Below the pieces are notes generated by a model. That model worked only from the letters and a program-made list of their open reading frames with translations. It was not told the DNA's origin and did no database searches. Both the position numbers and the translations under genes were made by a program. This document shows, piece by piece, positions 55,017 to 64,000 of a stretch of 64,000 bases of DNA. Location of the stretch: the NCBI GenBank assembly GCA_021234155.1, contig JAJEKV010000019.1:5844284-5908283 (forward strand), read 5' to 3'. This DNA is from Isoetes taiwanensis. Taxonomy: Eukaryota; Streptophyta; Lycopodiopsida; Isoetales; Isoetaceae. The first letter of the stretch is position 1. The number at the start of each line of letters is the position of its first letter.

Positions 55017-55326
55017 AGCCTAGGTGGCATGCTGGAGCCCACGTGGCATGTTTGAGCCACCTTGGCATGTTGAAGCCTAGGTGGCATGTTGGAGCCTAGG
55101 TGTCATGTTGGAACCCGCATGGCATGTTTGTGCCACCTTGGCATGTTTGAGCCTAGGTGGCATGTTGGAGCCTAGGTGGCATGTTTGAGCCTAGGTGGCA
55201 TGATTGAGCCACCTTGGCATGTTGGAGCCTAGGTGGCATGTTTGAGCCATCTTGGCATGATGGAGCCTAGGTGGCATGTAGCCCACGTGGCATGTTTGAG
55301 CCACCTTGACATGTTGGAGACTAGGA
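55017..55326. repeat. Minisatellite array 1 (19/38-bp unit)
   Basis: Alternating half-units approximate 'agcctaggtggcatgttgg' and 'agccaccttggcatgtttg'. CCACCT and AGGTGG in neighbouring half-units are complementary, so every pair can form a hairpin. Confidence 0.9.
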
Positions 55327-55436
55327 GGGTGTTGATGCCAGAAGACGGATCCTTAAAACCTTCCGGAAGTAGTTCGCCCCAAAGGTCCTCTCCCGAAGGC
55401 CCTTGGCCACGGATGGGCAACTCTCCCACTCCGGAA

Positions 55437-56033
55437 CTATAAACTGACTCTGCCAATGCACTCAGAACATCGACCAAGTTTCATGGGCGGAAGACCACCT
55501 TTTCTCCAAGAAGCACCAAGGTAGCTCATGTCCAACACGTTCGTAGTCAATTGGCCTAAGAGGTAGATGTGGAATACTGCCATGTAGAGGTTCGTGTTTC
55601 TTTTGTTGCCAAAAATGACCATGTAACTTGGTCCCTAGGGTAAATTTGCCATTCCGGATGACATGGCAAAGTCAAATCTCCATTCTGGAGTCTTTGTACT
55701 GCACGAACGACAAAACACTTGGGTTTCTACACGGACGACCGTAGGACGCTTCACGGTTTGATAAGTTCTTTCAGACAGATCTTGGATTTTTTTGAATTTA
55801 CTTGAAGCAGGCAACTTGAACAGTGGATTCAACAATTGGATAGGGAAACCGAGCTCCAGGAGGAGGGGCATTGGCATTTGCCCTCCCGGAGGATCGTTGG
55901 CAGGAAAGGCTACCTTCACAACCTTTTTGAGGTCCGTCTCCTGGGGTCTGGCCTCTCCCCTCTGGTGAGGAAACTGCGCAAAGTCCTGGCCTGGTTCGAT
56001 TTGGGGAAAGGTGTCAGCGTTTAAGTTCTTCAA
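55437..56033 (-). pseudogene. Unrecognised gene fragment between the minisatellite arrays
   Basis: On the minus strand a frame of 198 codons with one internal TAG (55635-55637) reads NADTFPQIEPGQDFAQFPHQ, later TPEWRFDFAMSSGMANLP, then MVIFGNKRNTNLYMAVFHIY. The composition is protein-like and continues through the stop, as expected for a recently decayed gene. I do not recognise it. It could be transposon-derived. Confidence 0.4.
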
Positions 56034-56235
56034 GGTCCCTCTATTCTATCCCTTGCCAAACTCCTCTACCAAAAATTCTAAAGGTTATCATATTTCTTGC
56101 ATAAAGTCCTAGTCATCATGTCCATGTCACCACCATCTAGCCATGTCAACCAAAATTTGCCAACATCACCCAATGAAAAGACCAAAGATGGATATCTTTC
56201 TATTTTTGGCCTAGTTAAAACTTGGCCTTGCTTAG

Positions 56236-57810
56236 TTGGCATGCTATGTCACCGCTTGGAGTGCCTAGGTGGCATATTGGTGCCTCGGTGGCATGCCTGA
56301 GCCACCTTGGCATGTTGGAGCCTAGGTGGCATGTTGGAGCCCACATGGCATGTTTCAACCACCTTGGCATGTTTGAGCCTAAGTGGCATATTTGAGCCAT
56401 CTTGGCGTGTTGGAGCCTGCGTGGCATGTTTGAGCCACCTTGGCATGTTTGAGCCACCTTAGCATGTCTGACATGGGTGGCATGTTTGAGCCACCTTCGT
56501 ATGTTGGAGCCTAGGTGGCATGTTGGAGCCCAGGTGGCATGTATGAGCCACCTTGGCATGTTGGAGTCCATGTGGCATGTTTGAGCCACCTTGGCATGTT
56601 TGAGCTTAGGTGGCATATTTGAGCCATCCTGGCATGTTTAAGCGTAGGTGGATGTTGGAGCCTAGGTGGCATGTTTGAGCCACCTTCGCATGTTTGAGCC
56701 GAGGTGGCATTTTGGAGCCCACATGACATGTTTGAGGCTAGGTGGATGTTGGAGCCTAGGTGGCATGTTTGAGCCAGCTAGGTGGCATGTTGGAGTCCAC
56801 GTGGCATGCTTGAGCCACCTTGGCATGTTTGAGTCTAGGTGGATGTTGGAGCCCAGGTGGCATGTTTGAGCCTACGTGGCATGTTTGAGCCACCTTGGCA
56901 TGTTTGTAGCCTAGGTGGCACATTGGAGCCTAGGTGGCATGTTGGAGCCACCTTGGCATATTGGAGCCTAGGTGGCATGTTAGAGCCTGCGTGGCATGTT
57001 TGAGCCATCTTGGCATGTTGGAGCTCGTGTGGCATGTTTGAGCCACCTTGGCATGCTTGAGCCTAGGTGGCATGTTGGAGCCAGTGTGGCATGTTTGAGC
57101 CATCTTGGCATGTTTGAGCCTAGGTGGCATGTTTAAGCCACCTTGGCATGTTGGAGCCCATGTGGCATGTTTGAGCCACCTTGGCATGTTGGAGCCAAGG
57201 TGGCATCTTGGAGCGCGCATGGCATGTTTGATCCTAGGTGGCATGTTGGAGCCCGCGTGGCATGTTTGAGCCACCTTGGCATGTTGGAACCTAGGTGGAA
57301 TGTTGGAGCCTGCGTGGCATGTTTGATCCACCTTGGCATGTTTGAGCCTAGGTGGCATGTTTGAGCCACCTTGGCATGATGGGGCCTAGGTGGCATGTTG
57401 GAGCCTATGTGGCATGTTTGAGCCACCTTGGCATGTTGGAGCCTCGGTGGCATGTTTGAGCCACCTTGGCATGTTTAATTCTAGGTGGCATGTTGGAGTC
57501 GAGGTGGCATGTTTGAGCCATCTTGGCATGTTGGAGCCTAGGTGGCACGTTGGAGCCTAGGTGGCATGTTTTAGCCACCTTGGCATGATGGAGCCTGGGT
57601 GGCATGTTGGAGCCCACGTGACATGTTTGAGCCACCTTGGCATGTTGGAGCCTAGGTTGCATGTTGGAGCCCGCATGGCATGTTTGAGCCATCTTGGCAT
57701 GTTGGAGCCTAGGTGGCATGTTTGAGCCACCTTGGCATGTTAGAGCCTAGGTGGCATATTGGAGCCTGCATGGCATGTTTGAGCCACCTTGGCATGTTTG
57801 AGCCTGAGCT
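56236..57810. repeat. Minisatellite array 2, about 1.6 kb
   Basis: Same 19-bp half-units as array 1, in irregular alternation, with scattered substitutions. The frames through it (MPRWLKHAT...) are repeats and not genes. Confidence 0.95.
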
Positions 57811-58560
57811 AAATTGGATAGAATTTTAGCAATTTTTTGTATGTGATGGATAAATGGTGTACTTTTGACTAGGAAAAATGGTCTTGCGAACTTTGGTCTC
57901 GACAAATGGCAATGGTGTATGAAAAGGAAGGAAGAAAGGATAAAGAGATGATTTTCTAGGTGGAATGGTAATGAAGACCTTGGGAAATAGCAAATCATAC
58001 CTTAAGAACTAACATCATGGCTCATGCGAAGTACCATTGAAATTCAAGTGGTCTTCCAAACTTTCACTTTGTTGGGGTCTTCAACCTTTGACTTCAAGTG
58101 TTCAAGATGCTTGTGATCAAATTCTTTAAGAAATGCCTATATGATGCCAAACCAGTGTCCATGGTTCTTCGCTACAAGTTGCCAAGTGATGAATGTCTTC
58201 AAGTTTCATGCTCTACAAGCTCTCACATAATGGCATGTGGACAACTTGATCATACATGGATTCTTAGAAAACCATAAAAAACCACACCTCAAGAAAACAA
58301 TACCTTAAAAAACAACACCTTACAAAAAACAACGCTTCAAAAAACCATACAACCTGAGAAAATAACACATCCTTAAAAAAGAAACTACGCCTCCTTAAGA
58401 AACCACACATTCTTTAAAAAAAAAAAACCATGGCTTTTTAAGAAAAACTACAGCATATCCTTGAAAAACCACACGTCCGTAGGTTTTTTTCAAATCCTCA
58501 AAAAAACAACCCGTATTGTGTTTTTACTGTTGTTTTCAGCTGCAGACCAAATGTTGGGGT
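57811..58560. other. Noncoding A-rich stretch
   Basis: Contains many 'aaaaaccacac' and 'aaaacaacacctt' units near 58270-58500, reverse complements of the T-rich repeats near 50500. No gene is seen. Confidence 0.45.
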
Positions 58561-58861
58561 TGTAGTGTTGGGTTTGCCTTCCTAGATGCCCCTGCACTGC
58601 ATAAACGTGATATCATGTTAACGTAGTAAGTGCCAAGCTTTGTTTATGCTTCCTGTTCGTCGCATGACTTTGCCGTTGACTCGATTTTACTTAAAGACGA
58701 GCTACAATTCAATGATTTATACAAATGTTTGGGAATGTAGATCTAGATTGTTGAGATGAATTGGGAACAAGGACTGCATCAAACATGACAACAGGGCATG
58801 CCCAGACGTGTCGGATGCTTGGAAATACTGCCACGATTGGACTGGAATCTGGATTGAGGAC

Positions 58862-58868
58862 TATATAA
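58862..58868 (+). promoter_or_regulatory. TATA box of the secreted proline-rich gene B
   Basis: TATATAA lies 41 bp before the start codon, in the same setting as gene A. Confidence 0.7.
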
Positions 58869-58909
58869 CAGCAAACGAACAAACTCAACTCAAGTACTAA
58901 ACGAGAGAG

Positions 58910-59633
58910 ATGGATCCAAAGAAAGCCCTGCTTTTAGGTGTTTTCATTTGTCACGCCGTTGTGCTAGTTCATGGTTCATTATATGGCGCATTTTTTTTCA
59001 TGCTAGCAGAGACGTTCAAGACGTCTCCAAATGGCCTCTACTACGAGTTTCTGCAGATAACTAACACTGCATCTGATGGGATGAATTGCTACTTTGGAAT
59101 TGGAGTGTCTAACACCACAAATGTAACCCAACTGTGGGGGCCTTCAACCATGCCTGGTGATTACTCATCTGATGATCGATGTTCTATGGCACTTGATGAC
59201 CAAGGTTACATAGCAGTTGAGACATATTCTTACTACACCATTATCGACTATCTTAGTGGCGCCGAGATCGCCAACTTGGACCAAGTGGTGGTTGTTATAA
59301 CTGACTCTAGTGATTTGATCCATTTTCCTAAAAATGACCCCCCATCTCCCCCACCCCCCAGTGTTTCATCATACCCCACTCCTCCAGTTGTCTCCAATTC
59401 TCCCCCACCCCCTAGACTAGCTTCATCCTCGAGGCCTGACAACCTCACTACTAGTGGCTCCAGGTATGTACTTTACTTTCAAAGCCTAACCATGTCTGGA
59501 AAATGTTATTACTGACTCCACTATTTTGTTTTGTTTTGTTAGGGCTCAAGTTTCGCCATTGATGCATTCATATCTTCGCTTCATAATGCGTGTTACCTTG
59601 TTGATTTGTACCAGTATGTTCATACCAATGTAA
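58910..59633 (+). CDS. Secreted proline-rich, probably GPI-anchored protein (gene B)
   Basis: Paralogue of gene A: exons 58910-59463 and 59543-59633 with a 79-nt intron, giving about 214 residues. Signal peptide, domain (NGLYYEFLQITNTASDGMNC and CSMALDDQGYIAV), SPPPP region and hydrophobic end (YLRFIMRVTLLICTSMFIPM) follow the same plan. It lacks about nine residues after the signal peptide and one Pro-rich repeat found in gene A. The two exonic parts are far better conserved than the intron, which supports the splice model and suggests both are or were functional. Confidence 0.8.
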
Positions 59634-59822
59634 TAGTTGATAGTTGGTACTGAGCCCTCAGTAGTCATTATCTCCGACTGTCTTGTCTAGTATCATCATT
59701 ACTGCAAAGGTTTTTCCCTTGAAAACCTTTCGAGGCAGGGGTTTTTTAATCCTAGTAGTAATGATTGTACTAGCCCATTGTATGGGTCCCATGACCTATT
59801 GGTCTCCGTGGACGTTAAAAAA

Positions 59823-59929
59823 TCTATTCTATTCTATTCTATTCTATTCTATTCTATTCTATTCTATTCTATTCTATTCTATTCTATTCTATTCTATTCT
59901 ATTCTATTCTATTCTATTCTATTCTATTC
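59823..59929. repeat. (ATTCT)n microsatellite, about 21 units
   Basis: A perfect pentamer tract of 107 bp. The preceding 100 bp ('tgtatgggtcccatgaccta'...) look like the 3' end of a non-LTR element, so the tract may be its tail. Confidence 0.95.
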
Positions 59930-59956
59930 ATATTATTCCTAGTATTATGTGCATTT

Positions 59957-61603
59957 TGTGACGGTCCAGGGGAATATACGCCATAAATACGTATATTCCT
60001 GGATCCGTCACCATACAAGTCTATCTTTATAGCCTTGTATACCATAGATTGTGGCACTAGGGGGCATGGCTAAGTTATTCTCATAACTTAGCCAACCATA
60101 GGTTAAGCCATTATCCACGTGGCCTTAACCTATTGGGGCACCGCCACACAGGACTCACCCGATTGGTGCCACGTGGCATCCTAGGTGGACCTAACTTATA
60201 TAGGCATAAACCCTAACCCTAGACCTCTTTCCAGCCCTAGCACCCAGAGACTCACCTACTTGTTCGAAACCCCGTTTCGAACATCGTTCGTTGTAGCATA
60301 GGCTGGTGCAGCAGCCCCAGCAGGGTAGACCCGTTCTTGGAGTAGGAACAGCAGCTTGTGAGTCGAAGACCATGGAGGCGCCCGGATCTGGAGGGAGAGC
60401 ATCAGGAGCAGGTATGTAGGATAGTAGTTGTGATAGCTCATCTGGGATTAGCATTCCAAGATGTGCTAGTATTTTGTATCTAGAGTAGAGCCATCCTAGA
60501 ACCCATATTCAACATCTTGAACCCTAATCAAGGAACCCTAACTATTAGTTAGTTGTATGATTAGGTTAAGATGTTCTTCTTATGATTATTCTCATGATGT
60601 GATGATTATGTGATGTTGGTTGATCATGTTTGCTCCTCTTGTATTGGGAAGGGGGGTAGAGACCTAGGGCCATATGTAGTATGTTCCTAGAGTAGATCCC
60701 TTAGTTCCTATTAGTTGCGGCCTGTGCATAGGAGCCCACCAGGCTATTGAGGCTATGATATGACTCAGCACCAGATAACGGGGCTAGAGGGAAAGTGGAG
60801 GGAGGATCCCTGCCGAGTGGGGGCTTCGGGGGATCCCATAGTGGGCTAGGCTTATGGTCGGTCACTTCGTGTGGGCCGAGCATGGGTCCGACACCTCCTG
60901 GGGCAATGGTGTTGCCCTGCCTCTCGGGAGCTGCAAGTGTTGGCTTGGCTCTCGTTTTGGGGGGTTCAGTCGGGTACGAATCGTGTGTCGCCACGATTCT
61001 CTAGCCGCCCACGGCACCTCTAGACCCTGGGAAGGGGAGATGCAACCCTTCCTGCCTCATCGGACCAGGGAGATGCAACCTGGAGTAGTCCCGATGGGTG
61101 ATGCCATGGGATTGCGTATCCGGAAGGCTAGAGTCCCTCGCCGAGCCCGATCTAGCCCATCCGCAAAGTATGCACAAAGAGGGGCGGATGGAGTGGTCAA
61201 CCCTAGCCATTGTTCTATGCCAGCCCTCGCCATCGCCATGACTCTGGCCGCTTCTATCTTGAGGCCTAGCCGGTCAGTCACCCTCCCTACGAGTCTGAGC
61301 CGGGGTAGGAGCTCTCCTGTTTTATGGTTTGTGATTATCATCTATGCATTGGTTTATGTGCGATGCACTACCCTCCGAGGTAGTATTTGTATATGTTTTA
61401 TGCTAGTTCTGACGTGTTATCGCCTTCACAAGTTATAGGAGCCCATAGGGGAAGGGCGCCAAGACACCTTCAGAAGTTCCTTCCCGCACTAGGAGTCATC
61501 TCGTGAGTGCGGGTAGACGAAGGGCCCATGCGTTGATGAGCCGGATGGGGATTTCCTGCCGAGGGTACCACGGGGCGCCGTATGTTTAGCAGGGAGCGTC
61601 ACA
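59957..61603 (+). repeat. 5' LTR of element 2
   Basis: 1647 bp; TATATAG at about 60197. The 3' LTR is outside the window, so the boundary rests on TG...CA ends, the PBS and similarity to element 1. Confidence 0.85.
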
Positions 61604-61604
61604 A

Positions 61605-61616
61605 TGGTATCAGAGC
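61605..61616 (+). other. Primer-binding site of element 2 (tRNA-Met)
   Basis: TGGTATCAGAGC one base after the LTR. Confidence 0.93.
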
Positions 61617-62076
61617 AATGTTCTTGGTTGACCAAGAACTAGCACTGACCATAACCATGAAGTAGTCTAACAGGCCTATAGGGTGTGAAATAAACATTTC
61701 CACCATCGAACCGCGAAAATTGGGGAAAAATTTTTCTCCTAGGTAGTGGGTCAGGACTTAGGTTAAGTGTTAGACGAAAGTTGAGTGAGTCAAACTCATC
61801 TTCTAGTAAAATTGAGTGAAAATCATGCATCTGCATCAAATTTCACCTAAAATGGGTCAAGAATCATGCCAATCGGAGACCCAGTGAAAAAATGGCGCAA
61901 AAATTCATAGATTACACTTCGAACCATTAGAAAAATTCGAAATTCAAGTGTAATATCAATTAATATGGGTTTAATATATTTTAATAATTAAATAACTATT
62001 AAATAGGGTGTAATTAATAAGGGGGGCTAATAAATAGGGGTAATTATGGTAGGAGAATATTCCCAGGGACCCTTCC

Positions 62077-62108
62077 TTTTTAAATATCCCTGACACCTCA
62101 TTTTTCCC
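62077..62108 (+). promoter_or_regulatory. Internal TATA-like promoter of the element 2 H3-like gene
   Basis: TTTTAAATA is followed by CACCTCATTTTTCCC, the same arrangement as at 8511; the H3-like ATG is about 97 bp downstream. Confidence 0.5.
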
Positions 62109-62175
62109 TCCAAACTTTCCTCCACCTTCTCTCTCTTGACCAGCCTATCCCCGCCCGTTTTCTAGACCGTTAAGT

Positions 62176-62847
62176 ATGGCAAGAACCAAACAAACCTACA
62201 GGAAGCCAGGACAGCGCCCCACACTTTCGATGGCGAACCTAGCGGCGGGACGCCATGTGAAGAAGATCCCGGAGCACCTCCGACCCAAGAAGGGGGAAGA
62301 GGAGCTTCCCCCTACCAGCAGCAGCAGCGACGGCACCTATCACGATGCCGAGAGCAGCCCCTCGCCGGGCAGAAACACAAAGAACCGACGACCTTCGCCA
62401 CTTCGGGCCACGTACAATCGGGCGGAAGAGCAGAGGAAGAGCAGTCCAAAGAACAGTGGACGGGCTTGGCCTTCTCAGCCAAGGAAGAAGGGCAAGGAGA
62501 AGGTTGCGGAGTGGCCAGAAGAGAGGGCCGCAAGGAGGAAGAGGGAGCGCGAGGAGGAGCTGCGGCGGGAGGAGCGGAGGACGAAGAGAAAAAACGACGG
62601 TCCCCGCCGAACCGTCGTGATAGAGGAGCCTCCCCGGCGCGAGGAGGAGCACGTGGAAGAAGAAGAAGAGGAGGAAGAAGATGAACAGGGGGAAGGGGCG
62701 GACCCAAGACCACCTTACCCAGTGTGGCCCAAGCCACCTAAGGTGGTAAAGAAGGTATATGGGCGAAGGGCCTTCGCCTTGAAGGAGGACCGCCTCTACC
62801 GGGCCAAAGGCATACCAAGAATACCTTCGCTTCTGGACAAGGTATAA
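62176..62847 (+). CDS. H3 tail and linker of the element 2 histone gene
   Basis: The 223-codon frame starts MARTKQTYRKPGQ, the H3 tail with Ala7 replaced by Tyr and Ser10 by Pro. GRHVKKIPEHLRPKK then resembles H3 residues 33-46 (GGVKKPHRYRPGT), so the tail similarity extends to the point where the tail enters the nucleosome core. A Ser-rich acidic segment, a Lys/Arg-Glu coiled-coil-like segment (EERAARRKREREEELRREER) and a Glu-rich block follow. The frame stops at 62845-62847. Another frame carries on with RYNDWYRRKKRPNKTAGEGG and RPPKNQPKPP, homologous to the Trp/Tyr and Pro-rich linker of element 1. Confidence 0.88.
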   Translation: MARTKQTYRKPGQRPTLSMANLAAGRHVKKIPEHLRPKKGEEELPPTSSSSDGTYHDAESSPSPGRNTKNRRPSPLRATYNRAEEQRKSSPKNSGRAWPSQPRKKGKEKVAEWPEERAARRKREREEELRREERRTKRKNDGPRRTVVIEEPPRREEEHVEEEEEEEEDEQGEGADPRPPYPVWPKPPKVVKKVYGRRAFALKEDRLYRAKGIPRIPSLLDKV

Positions 62848-63252
62848 TGATTGGTACCGCCGCAAAAAACGCCCAAATAAGACCGCAGGGGAGGGAGGCC
62901 GGCCGCCAAAGAACCAGCCCAAGCCGCCCACCACACCTCGAGAAGTCAAGAAGGTCCACCATGGACCTAACTCCCGACACTCCCAGTCTTCCCGAGATTA
63001 GACACTTTCAACAAAGGCACTAATCTCCTCATTAGGAAGGCACCTTTGAGCCACTCATGCGAGGTGATGCAAAGAGCTCACCACCGACTACGAGTGACGC
63101 CGCCACAACTCGGGTGTTGCGGTGTAGCCACCGAGGCCGAGCTCACCCAGCTTGTTTGAGGAAGGGAACCTCTCACATCCACGCCAAGAGGGTGACCTTG
63201 ATGCCCAAGGACATACACTTGGCGCTGCCGCATCCGCAAGGAATACCCTTGA
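62848..63252 (+). pseudogene. H3 fold of the element 2 histone gene, frameshifted
   Basis: Read across shifts, the DNA gives EIRHFQ (from about 62994), then NLLIRKAP, a diverged middle with EVMQ and LRVT, then [15 protein letters not shown] (about 63179-63223), and finally RIRKEYP and TGA at 63250-63252. These align in order with H3 residues 50-55, 60-66, 73-84, 113-127 and the C-terminus. EIRHF, EVMQ, RVT and the final Pro are shared with element 1 and not with canonical H3. At least four indels disrupt the frame, so this copy cannot make a full histone fold. I do not offer a repaired sequence. Confidence 0.8.
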
Positions 63253-63472
63253 GGATGCATTTTTGTCCAAAGTAATGTAATTATTAAGTCTCCTATAAGT
63301 ATAAAATTTTGTTGTAAATTGACCTCAATTTTTGTATGAAATTATGTCTAAATAGCTCAAATTTCACTTTAATTTTGACCATTAAAATTGCATTGTTGAA
63401 GGAAAAATTAATTAGTTAAAAACCCTAGCTTAATTAGTTAGAAAAAAAAAAAAAAAAAAAAAACTGCAATTG

Positions 63473-63550
63473 GCGAAACCGGTCGCTGTCATGGCGAAAA
63501 TGGGGTCTCATACCGACGCAGGGCTACTTCTCGACGCCACCCCCGATTCG
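63473..63550. repeat. Element 2 intergenic repeat, unit 1
   Basis: Contains gaaaccggtcgctgtc and ends 'cgacgccacccccgattcg'; TGGCG and CGCCA form a short stem. It lies in the same place, relative to the H3-like gene, as the hairpin repeat at 10131 in element 1. A run of about 22 A residues precedes it. Confidence 0.6.
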
Positions 63551-63671
63551 CATCTTGATGCTAATAAATGTCCAATTTAAGTAAGAAAAGTTGCTAGTTA
63601 GGGTAGAATCGTAATCGAAAGTCATGTTAGGATGTTTAATTTTCCTAAAATCCCTCAGAGAAAGTAAATTG

Positions 63672-63750
63672 ACCCGAAACCGGTCGCCGTCGCTGAAAAC
63701 CACCCCTCAAGGCCCCTCGACGGAGAGCCAATTCTCAGCGACGCCATTCG
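63672..63750. repeat. Element 2 intergenic repeat, unit 2
   Basis: Shares gaaaccggtcgc with unit 1. CGTCGCTGA (63688) and TCAGCGACG (63735) form a perfect 9-bp stem. Confidence 0.65.
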
Positions 63751-63932
63751 ATTTCGCTCAATCTTGCCTAGATTGACCAATTTTGACCCAACAAACTCTC
63801 ATGTAGTGTTTCTTGCTTTGCTTTGTCTAGAATTGCACTTCATGGTAGCTCATTTGGACACCTGTGGCCATAGATTTGGAGTCTTCCCCATCAAGAACCT
63901 TTTGTGCACGAAAACCCGAGGCACCCCTAGTC

Positions 63933-63962
63933 TATAAAAAGGGCCCTCATTTGTCATTTTCT
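63933..63962 (+). promoter_or_regulatory. Internal TATA promoter of the next gene of element 2
   Basis: TATAAAAAG is followed by CCCTCATTTGTC. By analogy with element 1, the second accessory gene should start just beyond the window end. Confidence 0.5.
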
Positions 63963-64000
63963 CCCCATCGAACTGCTCCTAGCTCCCCGTGGCGATTTTC

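Larger units (their letters stand above)
59957..64000 (+). mobile_element. 5' part of a second H3-carrying LTR retrotransposon (element 2)
   Basis: A 5' LTR with TGTGACGG/GCGTCACA ends, a perfect tRNA-Met PBS, and an H3-like gene in the same place as in element 1. The LTR shares only blocks with element 1 (for example 'cttgtattgggaaggggggt' and 'ggggcggatggagtgg'), so it is another subfamily. The element runs off the window before gag or pol, so its chromovirus nature is inferred. Confidence 0.88.

Noticed and set aside
56215-57719. Several minus-strand frames of 65-142 codons (MPRWLKHAT/MPPRLQHAK type)
   Set aside because: They are translations of the 19-bp minisatellite; the repeat has no bias to keep a frame and equivalent frames occur on both strands.
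62239-62949. 236-codon minus-strand frame opposite the element 2 H3-like gene
   Set aside because: A shadow frame in GC-rich DNA; the plus strand carries the recognisable H3 tail and charged linker.

Overview
The window looks like intergenic, repeat-dominated DNA from a land plant nuclear genome. The evidence is Ty3/gypsy chromovirus and Ty1/copia elements primed by initiator tRNA-Met, plant L1-type LINEs, a Mutator-like transposon with a 9-bp target duplication, MITEs, SINE-like tRNA heads, large microsatellites, and a duplicated secreted proline-rich protein gene with a consensus GT-AG intron. The lineage within land plants cannot be fixed from the sequence. There are no bacterial operons, rRNA genes or CRISPR arrays.

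Layout: 1-3308 is noncoding. 3309-5982 is a small non-autonomous LTR element arranged LTR-internal-LTR-internal. 5983-19581 is a 13.6-kb Ty3/gypsy chromovirus (element 1). 19582-20020 holds tRNA-like SINE heads. 20940-25345 is a decayed LINE (LINE A). About 26.5-33.08 kb is a second, better preserved LINE (LINE B). 34637-45617 is a young copia element on the minus strand, split inside its reverse transcriptase by a 5.3-kb Mutator-like transposon (36576-41875). 45.7-59.7 kb contains the only host-like genes, two paralogous secreted proline-rich proteins at 48032-48832 and 58910-59633. Between them lie microsatellites, gene fragments, a long-TIR MITE and a hairpin-forming minisatellite. 59957 to the window end is the 5' part of a second chromovirus-like element (element 2), related to element 1 but of a different subfamily.

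The outstanding finding is that both gypsy-type elements carry a histone H3 gene between the primer-binding site and gag. In each, the gene begins with the H3 tail (MARTKQT), continues through a long charged, proline-rich linker, and ends with an H3 histone fold that stops where H3 stops. In element 1 the last 89 residues align without gaps to H3 residues 47-135, with about 49 identities by eye. Element 2 carries the same architecture in a more damaged form, and the two share residues that canonical H3 lacks, which implies one capture followed by retention. Element 1 also ends its integrase with a chromodomain, a type of module that in this group typically binds methylated H3 tails. One mobile element would therefore encode both an H3-type substrate and a likely H3 reader. 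The extra genes sit behind their own TATA boxes and are flanked by short hairpin repeats, suggesting separate transcription from internal promoters. Both copies carry frameshifts, so these individual copies may be inactive.

Other notable features are a copia insertion flanked by a 102-bp instead of a 5-bp duplication with a clipped LTR end, clusters of a 20-bp palindrome at both ends of the Mutator-like element, and a TTAGGG-type telomere-like array just upstream of a TATA box in that same transposon.
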